Counted from the first letter of the stretch, positions 1-14,208 are shown. The stretch: 64,000 nucleotides of DNA from Pithys albifrons albifrons (GCF_047495875.1 NC_092465.1:6472160-6536159); one strand, 5' to 3'. Made by a program: numbers and translations. Notes: a model not told the origin generated them from the letters alone.

Positions 1-3000
1 GCTTCTACGTGCAAAGAAAATTCATTTTAGTACATATAAATTCATTTTCATAAAGTCAGAGCTTTCAGTAGCATAATCTTATTTAATTATAAAGCATGAC
101 ATTTCAATAAGGAGTTGAATTTCTCTCCAGCAGGTAAGTAACTTGCCATGCTTACAACAGGCAATTGAAGATTTAAAAACAGAACAGATCATTCTCTTTC
201 CCATTAAGGATTGCTCATTTCTCATCAGACTCTTTCATTAAAAAAAAAAGGGCAACAGCTGCAGGTCTTCTTTCCATCAGAATGGATCTGCTCAGTTCTG
301 ACATTAAAAGTTCTTAATTTCAGGTTCACTGTGCTGTGCTTTTATTTTTTATTATTTTGCACTGGGCACAAATGTGCTCAAACTATTGGATGATTTTTTT
401 ATAATTATTATTATACAAACCACAGACCTCAATATGTCGAGATCTCCATGATCTACATCCCAAAGTTAATTTATTATTAATATCTTGCCACAAGAGGTTA
501 TGTTAACCATTCTACCTCTCCAGATCCACCTGTTCCATTCAATTTACCATCCCTCTCTTCCCAAAACACTTCCCTGCAATCTTGTAGAGAATTCAGAAAT
601 GCTGCTGATGCTTCACGACCACTGCAGAGAAAAAAGGGGCTTCCCAAACACTACTTTGTTCATGGGCAAAACAAAGTGGTTTGGGTGCACATTTCCATCT
701 AGAACTAACCATTTGGGTTTTAGATGTAACTTTTATCAAATTTTCAACAAAATACTCCAGTGAAGGTGGGAGGGTGGAATGTTTACAAATATTGGAGAAA
801 AAAAATCTTTTTTTTTCCCCCACAGGACAATGGATTTGGCTGAAGCCCACAAGTGGTTTCCATCTGGAAAACATTTCACTCAAAGTTGTTTTCTGCCACT
901 TGTCACTAGACAAGCAGAGAAAGTGCATCAAAACACTCTTAGGATTTGTGGTTTATAAAGTGACTCTTGAGAGCTCAGATATTTTTAATTCACTGTGGGA
1001 GTCACAAGGACTGACAATTTCTTCTCATCTGGCAGACAGACCTTTACAATAAGCTCATCATGGGGCTCTGGGTGCGTGGTGCCCAACCCACACACACCTG
1101 GGCACCACATGTGTCTGGTTCCCAAACACACCTGCCTCAGATGCCCCTGGAGCACCCAGAACTCCCCTCTGGCAGCTGCAATCATCAAGGCAAATTAAAG
1201 TTTTATGACTTCAAATGTACAGCCCTAAAGCCCGATGGCACAACAGACTTCAGAACGCGAGAGAAGACAGACAGCAAGAAAGGCTCTAATTTGTCATAAG
1301 AAAACTGCTCTACCTTTCAAAGCTTGTTCAAAAAGCAGGTAAATAACAGAGAATTGGAGAAAGACAGTTGCTATTTATTTCCTCTTCGTTTCACGTGCTA
1401 GATGTTGTAAAAAAAGTCTTTAGAAATACAGTTTCAGGCTGTACTTTACAGCCCTTCCCCAGCACTCAGCCCCCCATCCCAACAGCCAAGCAAGAGGCTT
1501 GTGTTGATCCCACCAGCAGGACAGGAGCCCTCCTGGAATAACTGCTCCATTATTTAGTTAATTCAGTCTATTACCTTCTACAGAGCTATAATTAAAAAAT
1601 AAATAACCAAAATACCAAAGAACTTCTCCAAACAAAAAGAAGAAGGAAATTATTTTTCCAGCAAATTTAATCGCGCTCTTGCTCAGTCACAAAAGGCCAA
1701 ACCTCAAAGGGATCTTGGGCAGTGAAACCTCTGGTTCAGTTGGGTATTTTTGGTTAAGTACTTTAAGTAAACGTTTCCCAATCCAAAAGTTTTCCCATTT
1801 CATTGAACATCCTCTGTTGTTGTTCCTTGTGCTACAAAATAAGCATCCAATGCATCATGTTTGGGTTTGTGCAGCTGTTTCACACCCACCCACCACCTCC
1901 CTGTCACCAACAGTCTCTCAATGTGTCCCACACGTTTCCAAACCTTGGGCACACCCAGTTTTGCACAAACAAACACTGCAAGTTTCCAGCCTGACTGAGG
2001 CAGAAATAATTCACTAAATCACAAATAGATCAACCAAGAGTATGGAATTCTGGTTCAGGTCATCCCAAAAGTGTGCCCTTTGCATTCAAAAATGAAAATT
2101 ATTAAATATTTAGAAGGAAGTAACACCAGGATGATGGTATCAAGGTCCAGTAAAAACTTTACTCTTGGATTAGAAGTATTAACGAGTCCAGAATTACACT
2201 CCAGAGTCACTCTGGTGCACAACTGCAGGAGGCATGAAGATCACTAATTTACAACAGAGATTAAACCCCTCTATTTGTCAATTACAAAAAAGAAAAATCA
2301 GATTAGAAGACATTTTCAGGCTTTTTAAATTTATTATTGAGCTAAAATGGAATGAAAACCAGGCAATTACTCCATCCTCAATCACAGGATTTATCTAGCA
2401 GATAAGAGAATATCTTTTTCCTACCTGTTTTCCAGACAAATTGATGACCTCTCCTGGCTTCCAGATCAGCTGTTTGTAACATTAAGAAACCAAATAAAAG
2501 GAATGACTTCCCCAGGCTCTGCCATGTCCTGTGAGGAGAAACCCAGTTCTGTTGTAGAAGCATAATTCAGATAATTCAGTCTCTTGTCTTCTTTGGTCCT
2601 AGAATCAACAACAACAAAAAAAAGCTTGCTAAAATATTTTCAACACCAAGGCAAGAGGCTCAGGCTGAGGGTAACCTGGTGGCCACTGTGCATTTCACAG
2701 TCCCTGTGCCAGCTTTGATGAGGACAAGTCTGGTTACAGGTGCTTTGCTTGGAAAGAGAGAGAGCTAAAAAAGAAGAGGGGCAGAGGGAGGAAGGGCCAG
2801 CTCCCAGAGGACCTGCAGACCCCCCTACTGGGCCACTCTAAATGCTTTTAGCAGGTTCTTAAGAAGAAATCTGCCAGTGCAAATAAATGCCAAGAGATCC
2901 AGCACCAGTGTGTGGTGTCTTCCTTTTCTCTGTTTGACTTCAGCATGAATATCAGCATGATACAGGCAAAGTAAAGCAAAGTGAGAATGGATTCTGGGTG

Positions 3001-5660
3001 CAGAATTCAGCTCCAGGCACAGACCCCACTGAAGATCCCTGACAACCGAAATGCCAGACCTGGAATTGTTTTAGCTCTGTGTAAACATGGGATGCACAAC
3101 AGCAATATGAGAACACAGCAGGACAGGCAGGGCAGCAGGAGCTGCTTATCAGCACACGATGAACCAGCTTGAAAGAGAAAAACTTGACACTGTGCAAGCA
3201 TTTCTATGGAATCTGGGACTCTCCTTCAAGGCGTTGATCTTTGAGCTCGTGATCAGCAACCAGGGACTCCAGAGAGGTCTCTCTGACTAAGGGGTTTTAA
3301 TTAAGCTCTCCAACACGTCAGATGAATACCAGAGGCACGTTGTGAATGAGACAGGAATGGCTCAAGTCCTGCTGCTGCAGCAGTTTTACACCACACAATT
3401 CATTAAAATAATCACTGTGTGGTGCTGGAAGCAAAGAGGAATGTCTCTCTGGGTCTCCCATACAAAGCAGGAGACCAACTTCTAAATGCTGCTTCAGCAA
3501 ACACCCACATTGTTTGTCTACTACAGAAAAGCTCCAAAGGAGAGATTAAAAAGGCATACAACAAAATAAAGTCTTAAAAATTCTACTTCAGTCTGGTAAT
3601 TCAAATCTCTGTTTCTCTCATCCCACAAAATGACCAACCAGACACTTATTTAGGCAGATTTTAGATGAATTTCAAGATATTTTGGACCTGTCCACATTCA
3701 GGAAGGAACAATTTGGAAGTCTCAAAAAATGTTCATGGTAATTCCACATCAAAATGGTTTTCATGCAAATTTACATACTAATTTTTCTGATGTAACAGCG
3801 TTTGTATTTCTACTATGTTGAAATTCTCAACATAGTTCTAAGTTCTAAGTATTAGTGATTAATCCTACTGTTACAGCTAAAAACGTCACATTCCCACTTG
3901 CACAAGGATAGAGATAACACCTGTCCTCAAGATTTGTCTCCACTGGCACAATCTTGGGAATTTTCATTAAAATAATTATTAGCTATTAGAAGTTTAGTCC
4001 AGAAAATTCCATTACATTCCTAACCTTATGAAAAGCAACATTGTCACAGTCCATAATACACAGCATTGTTCCTGATAAGAAACTCAAGATAAATCTGAAA
4101 ACTCTACCTACTGAATATACAGTAAAGCTGTTAATTTCAAGCTGCATTCAGATTACTTTGAAACAGTTTCTATCATGATGAATTCATGCAATTATATTCA
4201 ATCAGATATTGACTAACTACAGTGGAAGATACAATGTAGTATCTGTTATGTGGTTTAGCTCATTATTGTGTTTCAGAGGAACGGCATCTCATGTAAGACC
4301 TGCAAACCCACCAAGCTGTCCAAAAGCAGTAATGTGGGCAAAGGACCAGATTTATGCTTTGCTCATGTCTCCTGGGTTCATTTATTCAGAATTCACATTT
4401 AATTCAGAAGGCAACTGTCGCAGGTTTGGCTTAGCTGTTGCCAACCCTGGACTGGCCCCCCTTCCCCCTCCCAGAACCTTCCCACCGAGTCCCACCATCC
4501 AGGCAATATAACACAGACCACAGGTGGCCTCGTGGGAAGCACAAGCTCGGAAATCTCGAGCATCCTTCCGAAACCCAGTGCAGCAGGGAAGCCCTGGGTG
4601 GGGGGAAGAAGGGCCCTCAGACATCCTGCAATTAATGCTTTTGTTGCCCATCTAGACAGCTGCTCACCTCACACAGAAGAGCTGAGGAGGAGCAACTCGC
4701 CCAGTGCCTTCAGCATCGCAGTCACCATCTATGACGGCCGGAAAACAGAGTCACCGAGTTCCTGTCAAGGGAGAGAGAAGGATCAGTGGCACTGGCTCCA
4801 ACACTGCTCACACACAGACACAACACGGGCAAAGAAATCATTTAGCTGCTCAGACTGAAGTTCTGGAGGGGAGCCAGCACACCCAGCCCCACACTGACAC
4901 TCTCTGCCTTGCAGGGCAGCTCTTCAGGTCCAGAAAACACCATTGAAACAACACGACTTGCACAGGTAGGGACATGGAATAGGTGAATCCAAGGAAACTC
5001 AGATAACAGCTGATAATGATGCTGAGATTTTTAATGAAGCACCAGGAGTACTCATCAGCTGCTTTCTCAGAGCACTGCCTTCATCTCAGCATTCCAAGGG
5101 TCGGCAAACAGCAGCACATCCCCAGGAGGAGCTGCCTCCTGCCCCAGCCAAGGGGGTTCACACGTGCTCCTTCTTTGGGCAGGACTACAAAGAGAACTGG
5201 CTGCTGCTCCCCATGGAGCAAGGACAGAGATTACATTAAGTCAGGAAAACCAGAAATAAATTAGACACCATGACACTGATTGTAATCTCCCCCACCCCCG
5301 CAGAGCTCAACAGAGTCCACTGATTTACACCCCAAAAAAGCACAATAAAAATTTGCCTGTGTATCTGGGTTTATGTAGTTTGGAACAGTAGCTGTTCTGC
5401 CCTGATATGATAACAAATTATTGCACAGGCAACATATGCTATCTACAGAAACATGAATAAATTACATTAGGAAGGCCACCAACACTTCGCATCAAATTTA
5501 GTTACAGTGTATCTCAGCTCCCCACAGTGTCAGCATGGCTAGCTGGAAACTGGCAAACAGAAAGGAAAATGGAATAAACCCCCTAAATTTACATTTCAAA
5601 AATTGACTTCACTGAGACTGGTCATTATTAACTTCATGCACTTCACTGCTTAAATACCAC
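1..5660. other. Non-coding DNA, no gene recognised
   Basis: No open frame here resembles a known protein, and none has a convincing start, splice-site and domain combination. Small items visible are a purine-rich GA tract at about 2750-2796, a short CA run at 1089-1097, and a hairpin at 3812-3836 (10-bp perfect stem, 5-nt loop). If a minus-strand gene starts at the CpG island near 60.4 kb, this stretch could be intronic; that is inference. Confidence 0.6.
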
Positions 5661-5865
5661 GGAATCACAGAATGGTTTGGGCTGGAAGGGACCCTAATGA
5701 AGATTTCATTCCAACCCCCCTGCCATGGGCAGGGACACCTTCCACTCAACCAGCTGTCCTGTGCAAACACTTCCAGGGATGGGGCAGCCACAGCTTCCCT
5801 GGGCAACCTGTGTCAGGGCCTCACCACCCTCACAGAGAAGAATTATTTCTTAAATATGTTCAACA
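5661..5865 (-). mobile_element. CR1 LINE fragment (3' end, minus strand)
   Basis: The plus strand reads through the reverse complement of the avian CR1 3' region. It begins GGAATCACAGAATGGTTTGG and continues through the characteristic CCATGGGCAGGGACACCTTC and TTCCAGGGATGGGGCAGCC blocks. CR1 3' ends usually carry ATTCTATG-type octamers; only a remnant is seen here (GAATCACAGAATGG). The copy is 5'-truncated to about 200 bp, as most CR1 insertions are, and has no reverse-transcriptase frame. Confidence 0.92.
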
Positions 5866-8800
5866 TACGTGTTTTAGTCTGAAAAAAATTGCCTCACTTT
5901 TCCAAAACTAATTATCTGAATTTATTTAATATCCTTTTATAACACAGGCCTGGCCAGTTAATAGTCTGCACTAGTGGATCCTCATGAAATTAAATAATGA
6001 GCTGTTGTTTTCAGTGTTTGAAGGATTAGTCACAAGTCTCCCTGTCATTTTGTTTGGTTTATGTGGAATCATGTTCAGAAAAACACAGATATCACACATT
6101 AGCTCTAATGGCTGGGAATACACAGGCAGTCATGCAAGAGTCACATGCAAGTTTCCTAATGATCATAAAAACGCATCTACATTTTCTAACCCACTGCTAA
6201 TTCTCTTAATGACACGACTGAAGTTTTGAAAAACAGGCTTATTTTAGAAACCTACATTTCTGCTGAAAACATGGCATTCTAGTAGCAAAATGTTATAAAT
6301 AAATAGATATGCACACAGATGACAAACATCTTATTTGTGAAGTGTTCAAAATCTAATTCTATTTCCAATGTCAATGGAATATCCCTCGGCCAAATCCCAG
6401 TTTAATCCCTGCTTATCCAGGGAGGGGAAAAAGCCTTTGGGAACTTTTCCTATTTTGCAGCCACCGCTGGGCACTCACAGGCAGGTCTTTCCAAGTGACA
6501 GGCACTGTGCCAGTCCAAGGCACATCAGAGTCCTCCAAAGCATCCAACAAGGAAAGATGGAACACTGATGGTCCAACTCTGACACTCCACTCACAGAGAA
6601 GGGACAAGTTGCTCTTTCTCCAGGTTTCCACAGGACAAGAAGTTTCTCCAGTCCTTCTCCACTATTTCTGTGGCTTAGGCAAGTCCAGCCTGGCTCTGCT
6701 CCAACATGGATTTACAGAGCATTTAATACTGAATTTAGAAAAAGATCAGCTTAAACTGATCCAAACCTGAGACATAACTTCAGCCTTGTCACACATCAAT
6801 TCAATTCCCCCTGACTTCACTGGGAGTTGTGACCTTCCCCATCACGGGCAAATCTGACCTACTTTCTGGTATGAGATGGGAATGCTGACAAGGACACCTG
6901 GGTAGCACTCTCCATTTAAAATACATGGTGCAATTAGAATAATCCCAAACATCTTTAACAGCCACAGGAAAAAAAGCAGCAATTGCAGATCATATGCGTG
7001 GCTATAAATCATTTGGCAGGTGTCTAGCACAAAGATAAGCATCATTAATCATGAATAAATTTTCTTAATACAAACGTAAGCAGTAATTATGCAACTGTTT
7101 GCCTACTACACACACAAACCCACTGCATGTGATATTCCAAGATAATCTGGATGTTTATATCATACTTCTTATCCTCAGAGACCAATAAAACCTGCCCTGC
7201 CTTCTCAGAAAGCTGTTATCCAAAAAGCTGATTCTACCCTGTCCTAAAGCAGCAGAACAACTGGCCTGGAGCAGCAAAGGCTGATCACCACAGACAGGCA
7301 CTGCTGACCACCCCTGGGGGAGAGATTCCCAAAAAAACACTAATGCTACTGCTACAGGCACCAAGTTTAAGCAAATAAAAGTGTTTGGCCAGTCACCTAT
7401 GTCAAGTTAGAAACAGACCTTCACATGTGCATGTGTGCCCAGCGTGTTATTTAATGATGAGCACAGTCACACTGAATTGCCCTAAATTCCATACCTAAAA
7501 TCAACTCTATACATTATTCCACTTACAAATTTGGAGGCAAAGAGTCTTCTGGTTAAAGCAGACACCCTAAATTCATTCCACTTCCAACTCTGTCAGAAAC
7601 TGTCTGAGCAAAAAGTCACTTAAGGTCACGCTCTGACACTGGTACTTGATTCTGCAAATGATTTCAGCAAGTGACTTTGCATATATGAGAATAGCAGCTT
7701 GATTTTCTATACCTCCACTTTGTCACCTTCAAACCTAAACTGGGAATATTTACTCTTCTTCCAGGAGCATTTTAGAAAATCCTGGATAAAAGCATACAGC
7801 ATTAAGGAGTAAAATTTATACTTAGGTTAACAACTGCCTGACAGTATTTTTGTCCTAAGTGGTGACTCACTGGGAACCCAAACATTCATCTCCACAGTTC
7901 TTTGGTAATTTGCTACAATAATGGTAAGGGTAAATAATGAAAGAACATCGATGTTAACACATCTGCCCAGCTCCAAACAATGAGCAGACAGTTTAAATCA
8001 GCCCCTTTGGGCTGGGAGGAAGCCTGCACAACCTCCACATCTACAACACTGGTGCATTTTCATGTAAAACTTCATCAACCTTCCTAATACTCTATTGCTG
8101 GAAAGCTCAGTAAGTCTTCACCATCTTTACCGTTCAGACTTGAAAGTTTGGGTATTTTGGAGATGTTTATAGTCAAACAGTAGGAATTTATTATTTCCTC
8201 CTTTTAGTTCCATTCAATTGTATCCAATTCTTGTCCCAAAACTATGGAAGACCCTGGGGATTAAAAGCAAGACTATAAAAATCACTGTGCTGCCAATGAA
8301 TTGCTTCTTAACTTACATCAGTTTGTTTTGGGTAAAAAAACATGAATCCCAAGAACTCCTGCTTCAGTTTTTGTACATCCTAACAAAAGCAGGTTTGAAT
8401 TTAGAAGTTTAATTATAAACTTAGCTAAGTGGATTATAATGAAAGATGTTCCAGCAAGGGAGCTCAGAGTGATGCATTATGACTACATTAAAGAAAACAC
8501 CAGAGAACAGACTTTCCATCAGTAGAACGACTTTAATTACAGCAGTGCTAGAGCAGAGCTGTGCTGTGAGACAAGGCTGCTGCTCCAGCTCCTTCACTCC
8601 AATGGATTCCATGGGAACACACTTGACTTTCAGCAACACAAAGTGTGTGATTGCAACTCTGCCAGGGAACCCAGTCCAGGAGACCAGTGAAGTGCAGCTG
8701 AAGCAACAGTGGCTTCACTTGCACACAAACAAGGATGGCTTAGACTCTGCCAGAAGGGCAGGGAGACTTCAAAGTCAAGGATTCAGGAGTCTGTGAAAGG

Positions 8801-11734
8801 CACAATCCTGGTTCTGCTCAGCATGAGCCCACAGCCACCCACATCCCCCAGGCTCTCTGAGAGCAGAAGGAACGATGCCCAACAACCAAGGAGCTCCCAA
8901 CATCTCCTTCTACAACAGCATTCAGGGCCACTCTCTGTGCAAGTGCCCAGGTGAAAGCCAAGCCTTGGACTTCCCAAAGGTATTTAACAGCCACAGACCC
9001 TCTGGTGCTCTTGGTGTTGTATCTTAGCACTTAGAGTAGGGTAATTTACCTTCACAAATGTTCCTCAGGGTGTTATCATACCCCTTGCAGCAGGAACAAG
9101 TACAGAGCAATTAAGATCAAAATGCCCAAGGCTGTCAATAGGCTTCTCTCCTGAACTCAGGCATTGATTTTTTTCTGAGCAGCAGAACACAGAAAGTGTC
9201 CAGCAACTTTTAAGCAACCTTTTCAGGCTGCTCATGCACTTTTATATATTTAATTAAATACAAAAAAGGCTGTAGAAACTCAGTTCAAACATCTCTACAA
9301 CAAACCAGCTAATGGAGCAATGTTTCTCACCTACATAAGTATGGGAGGTTATTTCATACAGGTTATGACCACAGCCTCTATACACTACAGATGCCTCCTG
9401 CCAGGCTCCTCAGCCAGCACAGCAGAACACAGCCCAGAATAAGCTCAGTGATGTCTTCACACTACAGCACATCTTTTCTGTAACAACAAAACTTTATAGC
9501 TTTGAGGGGAAAAAAGTTTCTTTTTGTTTATTTTTCAATGGATGGAGAGAAGTTTGAGTCTATTATCAATATATTGCTCCGTTGTAGCTTTTATCATTGG
9601 CAATGGATGAGCTGAAGGTCCTTTGAAACTCAGCTGTATCTAAGAACTGCTGTCACAGTTGCACAGATCTTGGATTACTGTTAAATTGCAATTAAACAAA
9701 GGCAAAGGGAGCTGGCGCTGCTTCCAATGCCATTTCAGGAAATGCTCCTGCAAGTTTTTGTTCAAACAGGATTACTCTCACTTCGCTGGCAAAGCATTGC
9801 ATATAATGCACATTCAGCAGTATAATGCCATTTGAAAACTAGTATTTGAAATTATTTTCCTTTAAAAGGCAAGCCTGGAAATCAGACTCAATAGAAAGCA
9901 AAGCCTCTACTTTAGCAGCAGGACCATTCACACGGAAAACAACAGAAAGCTTCAAAGTCACCAATTACAAGGCAACAGAGTTTCAAGAAAAGAATAAACC
10001 ACCTCATAACCTCTGCTGCAGGAACAACGGCAGATTTCCTGAGCATTCCCAATAAAGTGCTTTCAGTTCAGAAATTAAATTGCTTTACTGCAGTGATTTT
10101 CTTCTGCATTCTGATATTACTTTATATTATTTGACATTAGTACAGCATGGCAGGCTGTAGGTCAGGGAGGTTTTCTCTCCTCCCTGGAACAAGGCCCCCA
10201 TACAGAGTTTATCAAACTTAAACACAAGGTCAAAACAATACAATCAAGTACCACCAGGCATCTGAGCTCAGCAAAGACTCGGGCTCTGCTTAGCAGGGAA
10301 GGACCATCTGCTTCCCTGCCACAGGACTGGCAGAGCTGAAGCTCATCTCCAATTTAAATTGTTATATCCCACACTCCCATGGATCAACCAGAGCAACCGA
10401 GTGCATGCACACACCCAAGCACCTGGCCAAGGAAATAACTGCAAAGAGGCAGAAAATGTTACAGTTTTAACCTGTGAATCAGTTCTGGGGAGAGCACGTG
10501 GGGTTCAGTTTGGAACCTCTAAACATCAGTGACTATGGCTAAAATAACCACACTCTTGCACACACAAATATGCAGAGGCCAACTTCAATACTTCTTAAAT
10601 GCATAATTTTCCTTCTGCTGTAACACAACCAGTAAGAATAATTTCTTTTCCACAAGATCCATACCTCTATTTGTATGTAGTCGTTTCTATTTTGCCACTT
10701 GCACTACCTCACTCCAGCCTATACCCAAATGAGCTAATAAGAAGAGACACACACACATCCACAAGATGAATTCCATTTCAAAAAACTCATTTCCAAAGTG
10801 CTGAAATAAACATTTATTCCAAGGCATCCTCTGTCATCAGCTGTTTATTTCAGTGCACCAAAGTACAAACTCCTAGGAAAGGAGAAAATATGGAGCACAA
10901 CACAAGGCAAACCCCATAATGCTCCAAACACACACAGGCTCTGCAGAGGAGCACAGTTCATCACACACTGACACTGTGGTTCTTCATCTCCTATCAAACA
11001 TCACCCATGACGTCTTGTGATGAGCCAAGGCTTCACCATTTCCAAAGAATAAAGCCCTGTATAAGTCAGGTTGCATGTCAGAATATGTACTTCAAGTAAT
11101 TACAGCTAGAGTTGTCAAAAAAATTAATCTAATACACTTTGTGATGCCTTGCTACTGATGCATTTATTTTCCTTCCACTCCCTTTGCCACAGATGTCCCA
11201 GTCACTGATGCCAACTGGCCCAGGGAGACTGTAAAAAAAGGGTTAAGAAAAAACTGTATTACTTAAAAAAAAAAAAGACAGTGAAGGCTGAACACACATG
11301 GAAAAAAACCAGTGATATTGGTACAGAAAAACTCCAAAAAATGCTTTCTAGACACACATACACAGATGCCAACGTGCCCACACTGCACTCTGAATCCAGC
11401 TTTTATTAATTGCCATACACACCTACTCCAACACACCAGGAGCCACACAGTGCAGGGACACAGGGCAGGTAGAATTCACTTTCAGAAATAGCCAAGCTAC
11501 TCCTTATACCCAACTTCCTCCCATGGCCACACGAGGGACTTCAGGGAAGGTCTCGCAGACCTCCTTCCCCTGCAGTGGAGTGCCCAGGGAGAAGGTGCCA
11601 CTCCGGAATCTGCACGGAGCCACCAAGTGCTCACAGCAGCACATCACATCACTTCCCTGGGAGGGGAGAGGACACCAGGGCTCCAGCTCAGGACCTGGCA
11701 CAAAGATGTGTGCCTGGAGCTCAGGCACTGACCC
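5866..11734. other. Non-coding DNA, no gene recognised
   Basis: AT-rich DNA with scattered A and T runs and a short AC run at about 10749-10756. No exon, RNA gene or recognisable transposon was found. Several short open frames occur, but they overlap on both strands and have no family-like features. Confidence 0.6.
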
Positions 11735-11887
11735 TGAGATTAGATCGGCTGGTTAAAACTTGGTTGTAATAATGCCAAGGTCATGGGTTCAATCCCCTGT
11801 GTGGGCCATTGACTTAAGAGTTGGACTCTGATCCTTGTGGGTCTTTCCAACTCAGAATAGTCTGTGATTCTGTGATTCTGTGATTCC
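11735..11887 (+). mobile_element. tRNA-Ile-derived SINE (TguSINE1-like) with CR1-type tail
   Basis: Positions 11735-11808 align along their length with a vertebrate tRNA-Ile(AAU). They include the anticodon-loop-like TAATAATGCC, the GCCAAGGTC block, a perfect pol III B box GGTTCAATCCC (11786-11796) and the terminal GGGCCA. A degenerate A box lies near TTAGATCGGCTGG. The rest (11809-11887) is a CR1-like 3' tail: GATCCTTGTGGGTC, TTCCAACTCAG, then three TGTGATTC-type octamers. This composite structure is that of TguSINE1, a SINE of songbirds presumably mobilised by CR1. An 8-bp direct repeat CAGGCACT (11722-11729 and 11888-11895) flanks it and may be the target-site duplication. It is not a functional tRNA gene, because the D-arm and anticodon stem are mutated. 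Confidence 0.85.
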
Positions 11888-13710
11888 CAGGCACTTTGGA
11901 AGAGCCACAGAACCAGGGGTAGGAATGGGTTTTTTCATAACAAAACCCACTCATTCCACTGCACATTTATTTAGAAGTGGACTTGCTTTCGCCCTGAGAT
12001 TAACCATACATGACAGCAAGCAAAACAAATTGCCACAGAGGCAGGTAGAACAAATGATAGTGCCCTTTGAAGCACTTGGAACAACCAGCTGAGTAAAACC
12101 ACAGATCTATTCAAGACTTCTGTGATTCTGTTGCCTTTTTCATTCCCATTTCTTTTCCCTTGTTGCTGGTTATGGTCACCCACTGTATTTTATCACACTG
12201 GAAAGTCTAATCTCTTCAGGGTGAGAAAAATCTTTGCCCTGAACACAATATGGTATCATTCACACAGGGTCCCTGACACTATTGCAGTATTGATACGAAA
12301 AAATAATCATTATCATATCAACTGCTAAAAGACCTCATTACAACATTATTTAAGCAAGGTCAATTGCCCATGCAGGTTGTTCTTATCGGAGCTCACGTTA
12401 CATCACTGGTCCCATCATCCTGACCTTCCCTGCTGTCAGCCCCATCACAGTTCAATTAACAGAGGAGCCCTGCAGTGGCTTGATGAGCATCTGCTGCCTC
12501 TACCCGGCAGTAATTCAATAAGGATACGCCATAGGAAGAGATAATGAGAAGTCAGCCCAGTTGTTCTGTCTCCCTCCAGGAGAGCAGATGAGTTTGGTTT
12601 ATGGGAAAGAGCGTGACCTCTGAAAATTATCTGTTAATTTTATATTGCCAAGCTTCAACATGCAACATAGAGTGTTGTCTGGTTTCTCTGGGGGTACAAC
12701 CCACAAGGATCCAGAACAGTTTTCCTGGCGAGTCCTTGACTAACAACCCTTTCCATGCTGAAAGGATTCATCCTTATGAATTTTCTCTTTGCCACTTCCA
12801 CCAAAGGAATGGTTTCAACTTGGGCATTCAGCAGTTGGTCTGAACTAAGAAATTAAACACCTGAGCACAGAAAATGGGCCAAAAATATTATTGAAGTAAT
12901 TTAGGCAGAAATAAACTCACACCTACATCAAATCTGAGTAAAATAATTCCATAAAACCAAAATCTCCCAGGCTGCAGTGTCAGCCTGGGTTTTCTCTCCC
13001 TGCCCCAGGGAACACGCTCCTCACTAGTGTCCAAATGCCGTTTGTCCCTCTATTTCCCTCTGCACCTTTCCAGCAGAGGGTCCCCTCTAACTCTCCTGGT
13101 GCTTTAGGAACATCTATTCCATCATAAAAACCCAGAACCACCTACAGTCCCTTCATCTTCTACTCCACCACTGGATGTCACAGGGACTGTGTCTGAGGGA
13201 TAAGGCTCTGTGTGGATGTATTTTGCCTTTTGATTGTAGTCTTCTCATCAGTTTTGCAGCTTTATTTCAACGATCTTATTCACTGAAATAGGCAATTACC
13301 TTGATTTCCATTTTCTATTTTATGTCTCCTTAATATCATTAAGGCACAAATTTACTGAAGATGATGGGCTTGAGAGAAGAAGAAAGGAAGATACGTTTGC
13401 TCCCTAAGCTCTGCTTCTATAATGTGGCCAGTGAACCACAGTGAATTTCCACAGCTGCACAGTCCCACAGCTCCGTGCCCTGGCTTCATTTCCCTCAGGA
13501 TCAGCTCCATTTGAGACACATCCTTCTCATTACACAAATATTTGCACTGCACCAGAGACTGTCTGCCTGCTCTGACCACTCTTCTATGAGCACAGGTCAG
13601 TTCACTCCTCATTCATGGGATAATCCAGGCTGGCAGGTCCCTACATCAGTCCAACCTTATGCTCAAAGCAGGACCAGACAGCTGTGAATCACACAAGACA
13701 TTCTACACTG
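11888..13710. other. Non-coding DNA, no gene recognised
   Basis: Nothing supportable as an exon or RNA gene. An 80-codon ATG frame at 12601-12843 has no recognisable domain, no conserved composition and no clear splice context, so I treat it as a chance ORF. Confidence 0.55.
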
Positions 13711-14208
13711 TCCCCAGCTTTCCTTATTTTCCTTCCACATCCCACCAGAAAGCTCAGTCTGCCAAGCTCATGCCAAGTGACATCAGCCCTGAGGTTGTGG
13801 TTCACCTCTTCAAGTCCTCCAACCAGGCAGTTTTCCCCCATTTCAGTCTCATTCTCTTTTCTACCTTCAGTTCTGCCACCTCTTTCCTCATGGGTTTACT
13901 CACCTCATCTCCTCCTTAATCCCAAAACCTTTCCCATCCTCTGAACCCTAATTCTTTCCCATACTAAACTAAACTTCTCCCAAAAGATAACACATTAAAT
14001 TTTATTACCTTTGCCACCTTTTCTCAGCATGGTTTCTTACCCATTTCCCCACCGAGTATTTTGCTCCCTCTCCTAAGGAGTCCTTTGTTCACTTGCATCT
14101 CCCTTCATTTTGTGATTCCCTGGGGTCATTTTCATACCTCCCACATTTCCACATTTTCTCTTCTATTGTTTTCTACCTTTTTTCCCTCCTTCTTTTTTTT
14201 TTTCCTAG
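13711..14208 (+). repeat. Pyrimidine-rich strand-asymmetric tract
   Basis: The plus strand is about three-quarters C+T over roughly 500 bp (two counted lines gave 14-15 purines per 60). It ends in an 11-T run followed by CCTAG at 14204-14208. The ending looks like a splice acceptor on the plus strand, but no coding exon follows. The minus strand is correspondingly purine-rich. The origin is unknown; it may be an old degenerate simple repeat or a decayed retroelement segment. Confidence 0.55.

Noticed and set aside
3812..3836. Hairpin as a microRNA precursor
   Set aside because: The stem is only 10 bp, far too short for a pre-miRNA.
11735..11808. Functional tRNA-Ile gene
   Set aside because: The D-arm and anticodon stem are mutated, and it runs straight into a CR1-type tail, so it is a SINE head.
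12601..12843. 80-codon ATG frame as a small gene
   Set aside because: No domain, no support from context, and length within chance expectation for a 64-kb window.
14192..14208. Splice acceptor (T11-CCTAG) on the plus strand
   Set aside because: No protein-like exon follows, and the T run is the end of a long low-complexity pyrimidine tract.
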